Under the pieces are notes generated by a model. It was not told the DNA's origin. It worked only from the letters and a program-made list of their open reading frames with translations, and did not search any database. A stretch of 64,000 nt of DNA, taken from contig CAVRLB010000001.1 of assembly GCA_963722295.1 (NCBI GenBank), positions 1,054,001-1,118,000 of the forward strand, given 5' to 3'. Numbering within the stretch: position 1 is the stretch's first letter; every line of letters starts with the position of its first letter. The translations under genes and the position numbers were made by a program. Shown here piece after piece: positions 41,707-50,341 of the stretch. Origin of the DNA: Brooklawnia sp032229645 (GTDB lineage: Bacteria; Actinomycetota; Actinomycetes; Propionibacteriales; Propionibacteriaceae).

Positions 41707-43143
41707 CTAGCTGGTCCGGACGATGAAGTCCTTGACCTGCTGAGGGTCGTTCGGCATGTCGACCACCCGGCGTGGAGCATCCATCACCTCGGCGAAGCGC
41801 GGCGGAATCTCGAGGTCGACCTCGATCGCTTCCTTGATGGTCTCGGCGAATTTCACCGGCAGCGCGGTTTCCAGGACGACGATCGGTGCCGCGACCCGGC
41901 CGATCCACTCGTGGGCCACATGCACGCCGTCTGCGGTGTGCGGATCGATCAACACGCCGTTGTCGAAGTAGAGCCCGCGAATGGTCTGCAGCCGGTCCGC
42001 GTGGCTGGACGTGCCACTGACGAAGCCGTAGCGCTCGGTGATCCGCTTGAACTCGGGGGTACCGGACAGATCAAAGAAGCCATTCTCCGACAGCTGTCGT
42101 CCGAAGAGATCGGCCACTTTGGCGGCGTCGCGGCCCAAGAGATCGAAGACGAACCGCTCGAAGTTCGATGCCTTGCTGATGTCCATCGACGGGCTGGATG
42201 TGGCGGCGACCTCGCTTGATGCGCGCACCCGGTAGCGTCCGGTGCTGAAGAACTCGTGCAACACGTTGTTCTCGTTGGTCGCCAAAATCAGGGTGTCGAT
42301 GGGCAGACCCATTTCGCGGGCGACATGCCCCGCGCAGATATCGCCGAAGTTGCCGGTCGGCACCGCGAAGCTGACCCGCTGGTCGTTCGTCGTGGTGACC
42401 CGTAGCCAGATCGCGACGTAATAGACGACCTGCGCCACCAGCCGCGCCCAGTTGATCGAGTTGACCGCGCCGATGTGGTACTTCGCCTTGAATTCGGCAT
42501 CGGCGTTGACGGCCTTGACGACATCCTGGCAATCGTCGAAGACCCCGTCCAGGGCGATGTTGTGGATATTGGCGTCTTGCAGACCGAACATCTGGGCCTG
42601 CTGGAAGGGGGTCATGCGGCCCTTGGGCGTCAACATGAAGACGCTCAGCCGCTCGTGTCCGCGCATCGCATATTCGGCGGACGACCCGGTGTCCCCGCTG
42701 GTCGCGCCAAGAATCGTCAGGTGATCATCGCGGCGCCCCAGCTCATAGGCGAAGAGTTCACCGAGCAGTTGCATGGCCATGTCTTTGAACGCCGCAGTCG
42801 GACCGTTGGACAGATGCCCGAGCCACAAGGGGCCGTCCCCGATCCGCTCGACAGGAACGATGCTGGACGAAGCGAACTTTTCTGCGGTGTATGCCCGTTG
42901 GCAGATGCCCAGCAGATCGTCGCTGGGAATGTCGTCCACGAACAGACTCAGCACCTGGTGAGCCAGCGCCGGGTAACCCTGAGTGGCGAGCACATTGCGC
43001 CAACTCATCAAAGTGGCGGCGTCCACCTGCGGGTATTCGGCCGGCAGATACAAGCCGCCATCGGCAGCCAATCCTTCGAGCAGGATGTCACTGAAACCGG
43101 CAGCCGGAGATCCGGGGAGTCCTCGCGTCGAGACATATCTCAC
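41707..43143 (-). CDS. thrC: Threonine synthase
   Basis: 478 aa PLP enzyme converting O-phosphohomoserine to threonine. The PLP lysine is in TAAFKDMAMQLLG, preceded by the N-terminal RYVSTRGLPGSPAAGFSDIL and the Gly-rich phosphate region GATSGDTGSSAEYAMRG (in part). The long N-terminal segment and VPTGNFGDICAGHVARE mark the E. coli/yeast-type enzyme. Single gene with its own promoter upstream of 43143, not in a hom-thrB operon. Confidence 0.96.
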   Translation of the reverse strand: MRYVSTRGLPGSPAAGFSDILLEGLAADGGLYLPAEYPQVDAATLMSWRNVLATQGYPALAHQVLSLFVDDIPSDDLLGICQRAYTAEKFASSSIVPVERIGDGPLWLGHLSNGPTAAFKDMAMQLLGELFAYELGRRDDHLTILGATSGDTGSSAEYAMRGHERLSVFMLTPKGRMTPFQQAQMFGLQDANIHNIALDGVFDDCQDVVKAVNADAEFKAKYHIGAVNSINWARLVAQVVYYVAIWLRVTTTNDQRVSFAVPTGNFGDICAGHVAREMGLPIDTLILATNENNVLHEFFSTGRYRVRASSEVAATSSPSMDISKASNFERFVFDLLGRDAAKVADLFGRQLSENGFFDLSGTPEFKRITERYGFVSGTSSHADRLQTIRGLYFDNGVLIDPHTADGVHVAHEWIGRVAAPIVVLETALPVKFAETIKEAIEVDLEIPPRFAEVMDAPRRVVDMPNDPQQVKDFIVRTS

Positions 43144-43228
43144 GAGTACTAGCCTATCGGGCAGCCCGGACGAGATCAGGATGACGCCCCACCACGGACA
43201 CCACCCGGATCGTCATCCCACTCACGGC

Positions 43229-44506
43229 TCAGGCCGACAACTCCGCCCGCTGCGCCATCTGTTCGCGGGTCACCAGCATCGGCGGTTCCTCGCCGCGCAC
43301 GGCGGCCCCCGTCACCACGACCTGACCGATCTCGGGACGACTCGGTACCTCGAACATCACGTTGAGCAGAAGTTCTTCGAGGATTGCGCGCAGCCCACGC
43401 GCCCCGATGCCTCGCTCCAACGCCCTGCCAGCGATCGCACCCACCGCATCGTCGGTGAAATCGAGTTGCACATCATCGATGTCGAAGAGCTTGCCGAACT
43501 GCTTCACCAGCGCGTTCCGCGGCTCCACCAGGATCCGCCGCAGCGCGGTCTGGTCGAGGTTCGGAACAGTCGCGATCATCGGCAGTCGTCCGATGAACTC
43601 AGGAATCAGCCCGTACTTGTGCAGGTCTTCGGGACGCACCCCCGCGAACGGATCGTCGCCGCGCTTCGCCCGCACATCCTGGGTGGCGGTGAATCCGAGC
43701 GGCCGTTTGCCGATCCGCGAATCGATGATGTGCTCAAGACCGGCGAAGGCGCCCCCGACGATGAACAGCACATTGGTGGTGTCGATCTGGATGAACTCCT
43801 GATGAGGGTGCTTGCGTCCGCCCTGCGGGGGCACCGAGGCGACGGTGCCTTCGAGAATCTTCAGCAGCGCCTGCTGAACGCCTTCGCCCGAGACGTCGCG
43901 GGTGATCGACGGGTTCTCCGACTTACGAGCGACCTTGTCGATTTCGTCGATGTAGATGATGCCGGTCTCTGCCTTCTTCACATCGAAGTCGGCCGCCTGG
44001 ATCAGTTTGAGCAAGATGTTCTCGACATCCTCGCCCACATATCCGGCCTCGGTCAGTGCAGTGGCGTCGGCGATGGCAAACGGCACATTGAGCATCCGGG
44101 CCAGGGTCTGAGCCAGATAGGTCTTTCCGCAACCGGTGGGACCGATCAGCAAGATGTTCGACTTTGCCAGTTCGACGTCCGAATCGTGGGTGCGCCCGGA
44201 CTCAGCCTGCGCACGAATGCGCTTGTAGTGGTTGTAGACGGCCACCGACAGCGTCTTCTTCGCCGAGTCCTGGCCGATGATGTACTCGTTGAGAAAGTCT
44301 CGGATCTCTGCGGGACGCGGCAGGTCACCAGGGGTATTCGCCGATGACTCGTCGCTGAATTCCTCCTCGATGATCTCGTTGCACAACTCTATGCACTCGT
44401 CACAGATGTAGACGCCGGGTCCGGCTATGAGCTTCTTGACCTGCTTCTGGCTCTTTCCGCAGAATGAGCACTTGAAAAGATCGCCGCTCTCGCCGATGCG
44501 AGCCAT
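43229..44506 (-). CDS. clpX: ATP-dependent Clp protease ATP-binding subunit ClpX
   Basis: 425 aa AAA+ unfoldase. N-terminal zinc domain is CSFCGK...CDEC; Walker A GPTGCGKT, Walker B IIYIDEIDK, pore loops and the ClpP-binding IGF-type loop region LGF follow. It feeds ClpP1P2. Lies 123 bases after clpP2, with a hairpin in the gap, so the gene may have its own or attenuated expression. Confidence 0.97.
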   Translation of the reverse strand: MARIGESGDLFKCSFCGKSQKQVKKLIAGPGVYICDECIELCNEIIEEEFSDESSANTPGDLPRPAEIRDFLNEYIIGQDSAKKTLSVAVYNHYKRIRAQAESGRTHDSDVELAKSNILLIGPTGCGKTYLAQTLARMLNVPFAIADATALTEAGYVGEDVENILLKLIQAADFDVKKAETGIIYIDEIDKVARKSENPSITRDVSGEGVQQALLKILEGTVASVPPQGGRKHPHQEFIQIDTTNVLFIVGGAFAGLEHIIDSRIGKRPLGFTATQDVRAKRGDDPFAGVRPEDLHKYGLIPEFIGRLPMIATVPNLDQTALRRILVEPRNALVKQFGKLFDIDDVQLDFTDDAVGAIAGRALERGIGARGLRAILEELLLNVMFEVPSRPEIGQVVVTGAAVRGEEPPMLVTREQMAQRAELSA

Positions 44507-44564
44507 CGTCTCTCCTTCGACCCTAGACCGATATGAGTAGTCCCACCTTGCAACCTTGCCGGGA

Positions 44565-44603
44565 TCTCAACCCTAGCTCCCCTCCGGGGCGCTCGGGTTG
44601 AGA
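44565..44603 (-). terminator. Hairpin between clpP2 and clpX
   Basis: TCTCAACCC (44565-44573) pairs with GGGTTGAGA (44595-44603), with AGC/GCT and CCCC-TCC-GGGG inside, separated by single mismatches. It is downstream of clpP2 and 59 bases before clpX on the minus strand, fitting a terminator or attenuator within the clp cluster. Confidence 0.5.
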
Positions 44604-44629
44604 CCGGCCGCAATACGGGAAGGCTTGAC

Positions 44630-45310
44630 TCAGCGTCCTGTCTCGGACAGTGAAGTGAGGATGTCGTCGATGATGCCGTACTCGACAGCTTCGGCAGCGG
44701 TCAGGAACTTGTCGCGCTCAACATCGGCGCGCACCTTTTCAATGTCCTGGCCGGTGTTGTCGGCCAGCATCTGCTCCATCTGAGTGCGGATGCGCATGAT
44801 CTCGCGGGCCTGGATCTCCAGATCGGACGACTGCCCGTACGAGCCGTCACCCGACATTGAGGGCTGGTGGATGAGGATCCGCGAGTTCGGAAGAGCAAGC
44901 CGCTTGCCCTTGGCTCCCGCGGCCAGGATCACCGCTGCAGCCGAGGCGGCCTGCCCCAGACAGACGGTCTGCACCTCGGGCTTGATGTAGTTCATCGTGT
45001 CGTAGATCGCGGTGAGCGCGGTGAACGAGCCACCCGGCGAGTTCAGGTAGATCGACACCTGACGTTCGGCGTCCATCGACTGCAGGCACAGCAGTTGCGA
45101 CATGACCGCGTTGGCGATCTCATCGGTAATGGGCGTGCCGAGGAAGATGATCCGCTCCTCGAACAGCTTGGTGTAGGGATCAACACGACGTACGCCGTAG
45201 CTGGTGCGCTCCTCCCACTGCGGGATGATGTAGTCCATCTGCGGCTGCGCACCGGCCGTGCTGAACGGCTGGGCGGGCAAGTTGGTGCCCGGAATCAGGT
45301 TCGTAGTCAT
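44630..45310 (-). CDS. clpP2: ATP-dependent Clp protease proteolytic subunit, ClpP2-type
   Basis: 226 aa. Catalytic Ser-His-Asp fold is present: GQAASAAAVILAAGAKGKRLALPNSRILIHQPS (in part) with Ser in SAAAV and His in IHQPS, and the Asp in VERDKFLTAAEAVEYG. ATG at 45310 (MTTNLIPG); a longer frame continues into clpP1 and is not used. It sits eight bases after clpP1; actinobacterial ClpP1 and ClpP2 form a mixed two-ring peptidase. Confidence 0.96.
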   Translation of the reverse strand: MTTNLIPGTNLPAQPFSTAGAQPQMDYIIPQWEERTSYGVRRVDPYTKLFEERIIFLGTPITDEIANAVMSQLLCLQSMDAERQVSIYLNSPGGSFTALTAIYDTMNYIKPEVQTVCLGQAASAAAVILAAGAKGKRLALPNSRILIHQPSMSGDGSYGQSSDLEIQAREIMRIRTQMEQMLADNTGQDIEKVRADVERDKFLTAAEAVEYGIIDDILTSLSETGR

Positions 45311-45318
45311 CTGCTGCC

Positions 45319-45951
45319 TCACTGGTTGGGAGCGTCGGAGCCGGGGATCTGGGACGCGCGCTCGAAGACGTGGTCGATGAAGCCGTACGAGAGAGCCTCG
45401 GACGCCGTGAACCAGCGGTCGCGATCGGAGTCCTTGGTGATCTGCTCGACGGTCTGGCCGGTGTGCTGGGCAATGAGCTCGGCCATCTGCCGCTTGAGAT
45501 GCACCGACTGCTCCGCCTGGATCTTGATGTCGGACGCGGTACCACCCAAGCCACCCGACGGCTGATGCATCAGGATACGGGCATGCGGCAGCGCAAAGCG
45601 CTTGCCTGCGGCACCGGCGCACAACAGGAACTGGCCCATCGAAGCCGCCAGGCCCATCGCCACGGTCGCCACGTCGTTGCTGATCCACTGCATGGTGTCG
45701 TAGATCGCCATGCCCGAGTCGACCGACCCACCCGGGGAATTGATGTACAGGTAGATGTCCTTGTGCGGGTCCTCTGCGTTGAGAAGCAGCATCTGGGCAC
45801 AGATCGCATTGGCGTTCTCATCGCGCACCTCTGAGCCGAGGAAGACAATACGATTTGCCAACAGTGACTGGTAGACATTGTCGGTCATGCCTGCACCGGG
45901 TCCGGTCGCAGCTGCGGCTTGCAGTGTTGTCATGTCTGGATTCACATTCAT
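45319..45951 (-). CDS. clpP1: ATP-dependent Clp protease proteolytic subunit, ClpP1-type
   Basis: 210 aa. GLAASMGQFLLCAGAAGKR and ILMHQPSGGLGG carry the catalytic Ser and His, and the Asp is in DRDRWFTASEALSYG. Start is uncertain: ATG 45951 or 45933 (MTTLQAAAA) and a third ATG before TDNVYQSLL; none has a good Shine-Dalgarno sequence. A likely ClgR operator lies 45 bases upstream. Operon clpP1-clpP2, followed by clpX. tig, usually adjacent, is 2.7 kb away behind two transporter-like genes. Confidence 0.95.
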   Translation of the reverse strand: MNVNPDMTTLQAAAATGPGAGMTDNVYQSLLANRIVFLGSEVRDENANAICAQMLLLNAEDPHKDIYLYINSPGGSVDSGMAIYDTMQWISNDVATVAMGLAASMGQFLLCAGAAGKRFALPHARILMHQPSGGLGGTASDIKIQAEQSVHLKRQMAELIAQHTGQTVEQITKDSDRDRWFTASEALSYGFIDHVFERASQIPGSDAPNQ

Positions 45952-45995
45952 GAACTTACAACCCTGTGCTGACAAAACCGAAAGCGCCCGCCTGC

Positions 45996-46013
45996 TTTTC
46001 GCTGGAGGCGTTG
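45996..46013 (+). promoter_or_regulatory. Candidate ClgR operator upstream of clpP1P2
   Basis: TTTTCGCTGGAGGCGTTG fits the ClgR consensus WNNWCGCYNANRGCGWWS (recalled from corynebacteria) at every defined position except one (G for A at position 9). It lies 45-62 bases upstream of the clpP1 start, where ClgR activates clpP in other actinobacteria. Confidence 0.6.
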
Positions 46014-46082
46014 GTGTGCCGGGTAGACGCAACGCACCGTGGGTCGATTCCGGACGAGTCGCCAGGCCCTCGGGCTCCATCG

Positions 46083-47378
46083 CTACGACTGCCCGGCTGC
46101 GCCCTTCACCTCGGTCCGGTTGGAGATCAGCGCATTGACCCAGCGCGCTTTCGGGTCGGCGTCCACGAGCAGTGACTTGACCAGCTGGGTGCAGGGCAGC
46201 GCGATGAGCGCACCTAGCGGGCCAAAGACCCATGCCCACAGCAGCAGGGAGATCAGCGAGATGGTGGCGTTCACCCCCACCGCGTTGCCGGTGACCTTGG
46301 GTTGGAAGACTCCCTGCACGATCCAAGTGGTGATCAGGTAGATGCCGAGCAGCCACAAGGCTGTCTGCCAGCCGTTGGCCACGAGCGCGACGACCAGCGG
46401 AGGAATCAGCGAGAAGAAGAACCCCACGCTGGGCACATAGGTCATCAACCAGGTGAGCAGGGCCCATACCAGCGGCAACGGAACCCCCAGGATCCGTAAC
46501 TCGACGTAGTTGAGCCCAGCCATCAGCGCACCAAAACCCGTGCAGACCAGCCAATAGCGCCGCGTGCCGCTGCCGAATTCGCGCATCGCCGCAACGATCC
46601 GCGGATGGGTTCCTCCGGCGACTGCGATGCGCCTACCCCAACTGGGAACATCGAGCAGCATCATGATCAGCGCCGAGATGATCACGCCGAGTATGCCGAC
46701 CACCCCGGAGAACCCGGAGAAGAGCTGACTGGCCGCTCCCAGCATCTGATTCACGTCGATATTGGAAAGTGAGAGATCGATTGCTGTGCTGTCGATGCCT
46801 ATCTTCTCCAGCCAGTCGGGCGCCTCCTCGATCAGATCGAGTACCTGCGTCCAGTACTGCGGTACGACCCCGATGATCTCGCCGATGGCCCAGGTGGCGA
46901 CCAGCCCGATCCCCACCAGACTGACGAACAGCGCGAGAGCGGTCAGAGCCATCGCTACCGACTTGGGCACGCCATGGCGGCGCAGCAGATTCTGCAGCGG
47001 ATAGACAACGATGACCATGTTCAGGGCGAGAAACGCCGGCGCCAACAGCCAGCCGAGTTCACGTAGCAGCCACAGTGCGCCGGCCATTCCAAGAACACCG
47101 AGCAGGATGACGACGAATCGAGGCAGATGCGGCGGAGTGCCACCGTACGGCCCCTGGGGAACCCGGGCTGGGTCGGAGCTGAAGGTCATATTGAAGCTGC
47201 GTTGCTCTGCCAGTAGCTCCAGCCCGGTCATGCCCGGATGTGCGGCTTCGACAACGCGACGGTCGAGCGCGGTGGCGCCCGCGCCACCGCTGGTGACCGG
47301 GGCTACCGTGTCGCTGAACTCGGGCATCTTGTGCAGCAGACGTGGCTCACTGGCCTTCCGCGCCTGGGCGTCCGACAT
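46083..47378 (-). CDS. AI-2E family membrane protein (first of a tandem pair)
   Basis: 431 aa. A cytosolic N-terminus of about 85 residues precedes eight or so helices of the AI-2E/UPF0118 family; the conserved PSVGFFFSLIPPLVVAL and the C-terminal VGVNATISLISLLLWAWVFG are family hallmarks (in part). Members transport varied small molecules or ions (AI-2, Na+/H+, K+), so the substrate is open. It is 27 bases from its paralogue at 47406, with which it shares plan and motifs. Start chosen at the only plausible ATG. Confidence 0.85.
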   Translation of the reverse strand: MSDAQARKASEPRLLHKMPEFSDTVAPVTSGGAGATALDRRVVEAAHPGMTGLELLAEQRSFNMTFSSDPARVPQGPYGGTPPHLPRFVVILLGVLGMAGALWLLRELGWLLAPAFLALNMVIVVYPLQNLLRRHGVPKSVAMALTALALFVSLVGIGLVATWAIGEIIGVVPQYWTQVLDLIEEAPDWLEKIGIDSTAIDLSLSNIDVNQMLGAASQLFSGFSGVVGILGVIISALIMMLLDVPSWGRRIAVAGGTHPRIVAAMREFGSGTRRYWLVCTGFGALMAGLNYVELRILGVPLPLVWALLTWLMTYVPSVGFFFSLIPPLVVALVANGWQTALWLLGIYLITTWIVQGVFQPKVTGNAVGVNATISLISLLLWAWVFGPLGALIALPCTQLVKSLLVDADPKARWVNALISNRTEVKGAAGQS

Positions 47379-47405
47379 TCTTCACTCCCCTGGTTGTGGG
47401 TGCGA

Positions 47406-48539
47406 CTAGTCGTCGTCACCGGGCTGGTACTCGTCGGGCGGCTCTGCGTCCTTGGAATCACTGGCAATGAGCGCGTTGATCCAGCGTGCCCGAGGATCAA
47501 GATCGATGATCAGCGATTTCACCAGCAGTGTCATCGGCAGTGCCAGCAAGGTTCCCATGCCACCGAGTACCGATGCCCACAGCAGCAACGAAGCAAACGA
47601 GACGGTGGGCGTGACACCTACCGATTCTCCGGCAAAGCGTGGCTGGATGATGGTCTGAATGACGAAGTTCAGCACCGAGTAGAGCAGGATGACCAGCACT
47701 GCCGACTGCCAGCCGTTGGCGAACAGCGCGACCACTGTCGGCGGGATGAGGCCGATGACGAATCCGATGTTGGGAATGTAGTTGGTGAGGAAGCTGAAGA
47801 TGCCCCAGACGACGACCAGCGGCACGCCCATGATTGCCAGGGCGACGGCGTCAAAGACCGCCACGATGAGACCGAAGACCGTTGTCACGAGCCAGTATCT
47901 GCGGACGCCGTGGGCGAAATTCCCGATGCCTGCCGCGATCCTGGAGCGATTCTCGTTGAGCAGTACCATTCGGCGTTCCAGCCCCGGAGTATCCATCGCC
48001 ATGAAGACGATGGCGGCCAGAATGACGCCGATCAGCGCCAGCAGCGAGGACGACGCCGAGAGCACGGATGTCGCCGCGCCGATGAAGCGCGTCGGGTCCA
48101 GCGATGCCAGCATCTTGCTCATCGCCGCGCCATCGAAGTTGAGCGTGTTGACTGCGAACTGCTCGATCTGCCGGTAGAGAGCGTTGAACTCGTCCGCGTA
48201 CTGCGGGAGGATGCCGATCATCTCGGTAACCGACCAGACCAATCCGGCGACCATCGCAATCAGTACCGCGAATACCGTCAGGGATACCACCATTGCACTG
48301 AGCCACGAGGGGGCGCCCTTGCGTACCAACCAGCTGTGCAGCGGGTAGGCAGTGATCATCAGGTTGATGGCCAGGAACAGCGGCGCGATGATGTCGGAGA
48401 ACTGGCGCAATCCGATGAGACAGATCAAAGAGGCCGCGACACCGACCACGATGACATTGAACCGTGGGTTGCCGACGGAAGACAGCTGCTGGGTAGCGGG
48501 CGTTTGACCGTTTGAGGAGTTCGAGGGACCCAACGGCAT
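47406..48539 (-). CDS. AI-2E family membrane protein (second of a tandem pair)
   Basis: 377 aa, same family as its neighbour but with a shorter N-terminus (about 28 residues before the first helix). The matching motifs are PNIGFVIGLIPPTVVAL and VGVTPTVSFASLLLWAS. The shared endings (KSLIIDLDPRARWINALI here, KSLLVDADPKARWVNALI in the other) show recent duplication. Together they lie between tig and clpP1, which are neighbours in many bacteria; a terminator hairpin separates this gene from tig. Confidence 0.85.
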   Translation of the reverse strand: MPLGPSNSSNGQTPATQQLSSVGNPRFNVIVVGVAASLICLIGLRQFSDIIAPLFLAINLMITAYPLHSWLVRKGAPSWLSAMVVSLTVFAVLIAMVAGLVWSVTEMIGILPQYADEFNALYRQIEQFAVNTLNFDGAAMSKMLASLDPTRFIGAATSVLSASSSLLALIGVILAAIVFMAMDTPGLERRMVLLNENRSRIAAGIGNFAHGVRRYWLVTTVFGLIVAVFDAVALAIMGVPLVVVWGIFSFLTNYIPNIGFVIGLIPPTVVALFANGWQSAVLVILLYSVLNFVIQTIIQPRFAGESVGVTPTVSFASLLLWASVLGGMGTLLALPMTLLVKSLIIDLDPRARWINALIASDSKDAEPPDEYQPGDDD

Positions 48540-48579
48540 TGCTACCTCCGATTAGTCGAGACCGCTTGCATCTTAGAGC

Positions 48580-48638
48580 ACGACAGCGGCTCCCCAAGAT
48601 CAGCGCCTCAACGCTGGTATTCGGGGAGCCGCTGTCGT
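48580..48638 (-). terminator. tig terminator hairpin
   Basis: ACGACAGCGGCTCCCC (48580-48595) and GGGGAGCCGCTGTCGT (48623-48638) form a 16-bp perfect stem; the loop itself holds AGCG..CGCT. It begins 8 bases after the tig stop on the minus strand. Confidence 0.75.
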
Positions 48639-48645
48639 CATGCCC

Positions 48646-50244
48646 TTACTTGTCGGACTCGGCCGTCTCAGCGTCGGCCTTCTTGGTAGTGCGCTTCTTA
48701 GCGGCCGGCTTCGTCTCCTCCGCGGCAGCATCTTCAGACTCGGCGCTTTCGGCATCGGCCTTCTTGGTGGTGCGCTTCTTGACAGCCGGCTTCTGCTCCT
48801 CCGCCGCAGCTTCCTCGGCATCGGTGAGCGCGTCGGCGGCCTCAGCGATCTCCTGAGCAGGAGTCTCGACAGCCGCCTCCTCAGCTTCATCGTCGGCGGG
48901 CTCGGCGATGGAGCCGTCGTTGTTCAGAAGAGCCAGATCGACCTCGTTGCCTTCGGCGTCGATCACCGTAGCGGCAGCAACCAGTTCACCCAGCGCCTTG
49001 CCCCGGCGGACCTCGCTCATCCACTCGGCAGCGTGGTCGTGCTCCACCATGTGCTGGATTTCCTGCTCCGGCGAGGTGCCGTTCTGCTGTGCCTTGGCGA
49101 AGATCAGCTCGCTCAGCTCGCCCTGGTCCACCTGCAGTTCGGCATCCTCGGCGTACTTGTCGAGGATGATCTGCGAGCGCAGGCCCTCCAGCACGCGCTG
49201 ATCGATATCGGCCCAGAACTCCTCCGGAGTCTGCGCCTCTTCGTCCTCAGCCTCATCGAGGTACTGCTCGACGGTGAGACCTGCGGCGCTGAGCTGCTGC
49301 TCAATGCCCTCGCGACGGCTCTGCTGCTCGGTGGTCACCAGCGATTCCGGCAGCTCGAACTCGGTGGCTTCGATCAGCTTGGCGAGAACCGCCTCACGGG
49401 CCTTGTTGGCCTGATCGATACGGGCGAGACGCTCGAGGTTGTCGCGCAGATCAGCGAGCATCTCCTCGGCGGTATCGAACTCGCTGACCAACTGGGCGAA
49501 CTCATCGTCAACATCGGGCAGATCCTGCGACTGCACCTTGACGACCTCAACCTCGATCTCGGCTTCTTCGCCACGGTTCGGACCGCCGACCAGTGTGGAG
49601 GTGAAAGTGGCCTTCTCGCCTGCCGCCAGGCCCACGACCGCTTCGTCGAGTCCATCGACGAAGCCACCGGCACCGATCTTGTAGCTGACTTCGGACGCCT
49701 CGGCCTCGGGGAGGGTCGTGCCGTCCTGGCTGGCCGTCAGGTTGAGGACGACGACATCGCCGGTCTCCACCGGGCGCTCAACCTCGGTCACGGTCGCGAA
49801 TCGCTCGCGCAGCAATTCGACCCGCTCATTGACTTCGTCGTCGCTGACTGTCGAAGCCGGAACCTCGACCCCCACGCCGGTCATATCGGCGATCTCGAAA
49901 TCGGGACGCACATCGACCTCTGCGGTGAACAGCACGTTGGTGCCATCGTTCAACTCGCTGATGTCGATATCTGGCTGACCGAGCGGACGCAGGTCATGGG
50001 TTTGTACGGCTTCGCCGTACGCCTGCGGCAGCATCGAGTTGATGGCCTCCTGCAAGACCAGCCCGCGACCGAAACGCTGGTCGATCAAACGCGCCGGAAC
50101 CTTGCCCTTGCGGAAGCCCGGGATATTCACCTGCTGTGCGATGTCTTGGTAGGCGGCGTCAATGGCCGGCCGCAGGTCTTCAAAGGGCAGATCAATCGTG
50201 AGCTTCACCCGCGTGGGGCTCAGCTGCTCTAGGGTGCTGGGCAC
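48646..50244 (-). CDS. tig: Trigger factor with a repetitive acidic/lysine-rich C-terminal tail
   Basis: 532 aa ribosome-bound chaperone. The ribosome-binding signature is FRKGKVPARLIDQRFG, followed by the FKBP-type PPIase domain (GDVVVLNLTAS) and the helical C-domain. The last 85 residues are extra: an Ala/Glu-rich run and two copies of a 20-residue unit containing KPA(V/A)KKRTTKKADAE. GTG at 50244 follows AGGAG by five bases and matches the usual PSTLEQL start; a frame from 50259 adds five residues. Starts upstream of the clp cluster. Confidence 0.95.
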   Translation of the reverse strand: MPSTLEQLSPTRVKLTIDLPFEDLRPAIDAAYQDIAQQVNIPGFRKGKVPARLIDQRFGRGLVLQEAINSMLPQAYGEAVQTHDLRPLGQPDIDISELNDGTNVLFTAEVDVRPDFEIADMTGVGVEVPASTVSDDEVNERVELLRERFATVTEVERPVETGDVVVLNLTASQDGTTLPEAEASEVSYKIGAGGFVDGLDEAVVGLAAGEKATFTSTLVGGPNRGEEAEIEVEVVKVQSQDLPDVDDEFAQLVSEFDTAEEMLADLRDNLERLARIDQANKAREAVLAKLIEATEFELPESLVTTEQQSRREGIEQQLSAAGLTVEQYLDEAEDEEAQTPEEFWADIDQRVLEGLRSQIILDKYAEDAELQVDQGELSELIFAKAQQNGTSPEQEIQHMVEHDHAAEWMSEVRRGKALGELVAAATVIDAEGNEVDLALLNNDGSIAEPADDEAEEAAVETPAQEIAEAADALTDAEEAAAEEQKPAVKKRTTKKADAESAESEDAAAEETKPAAKKRTTKKADAETAESDK

Positions 50245-50341
50245 GTGCTCTCCTGGCATATTCGGGGCCGGCCGCCATCGACGGCCTGCGCTAACCGTTT
50301 GATTCTAGCCAGCCTGATGGGGGCCAGCCAATCAAGTCGCC

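Noticed and set aside
48640..50232. 530-codon plus-strand frame opposite tig
   Set aside because: Full antisense shadow of a clear trigger factor gene, with no start signal.
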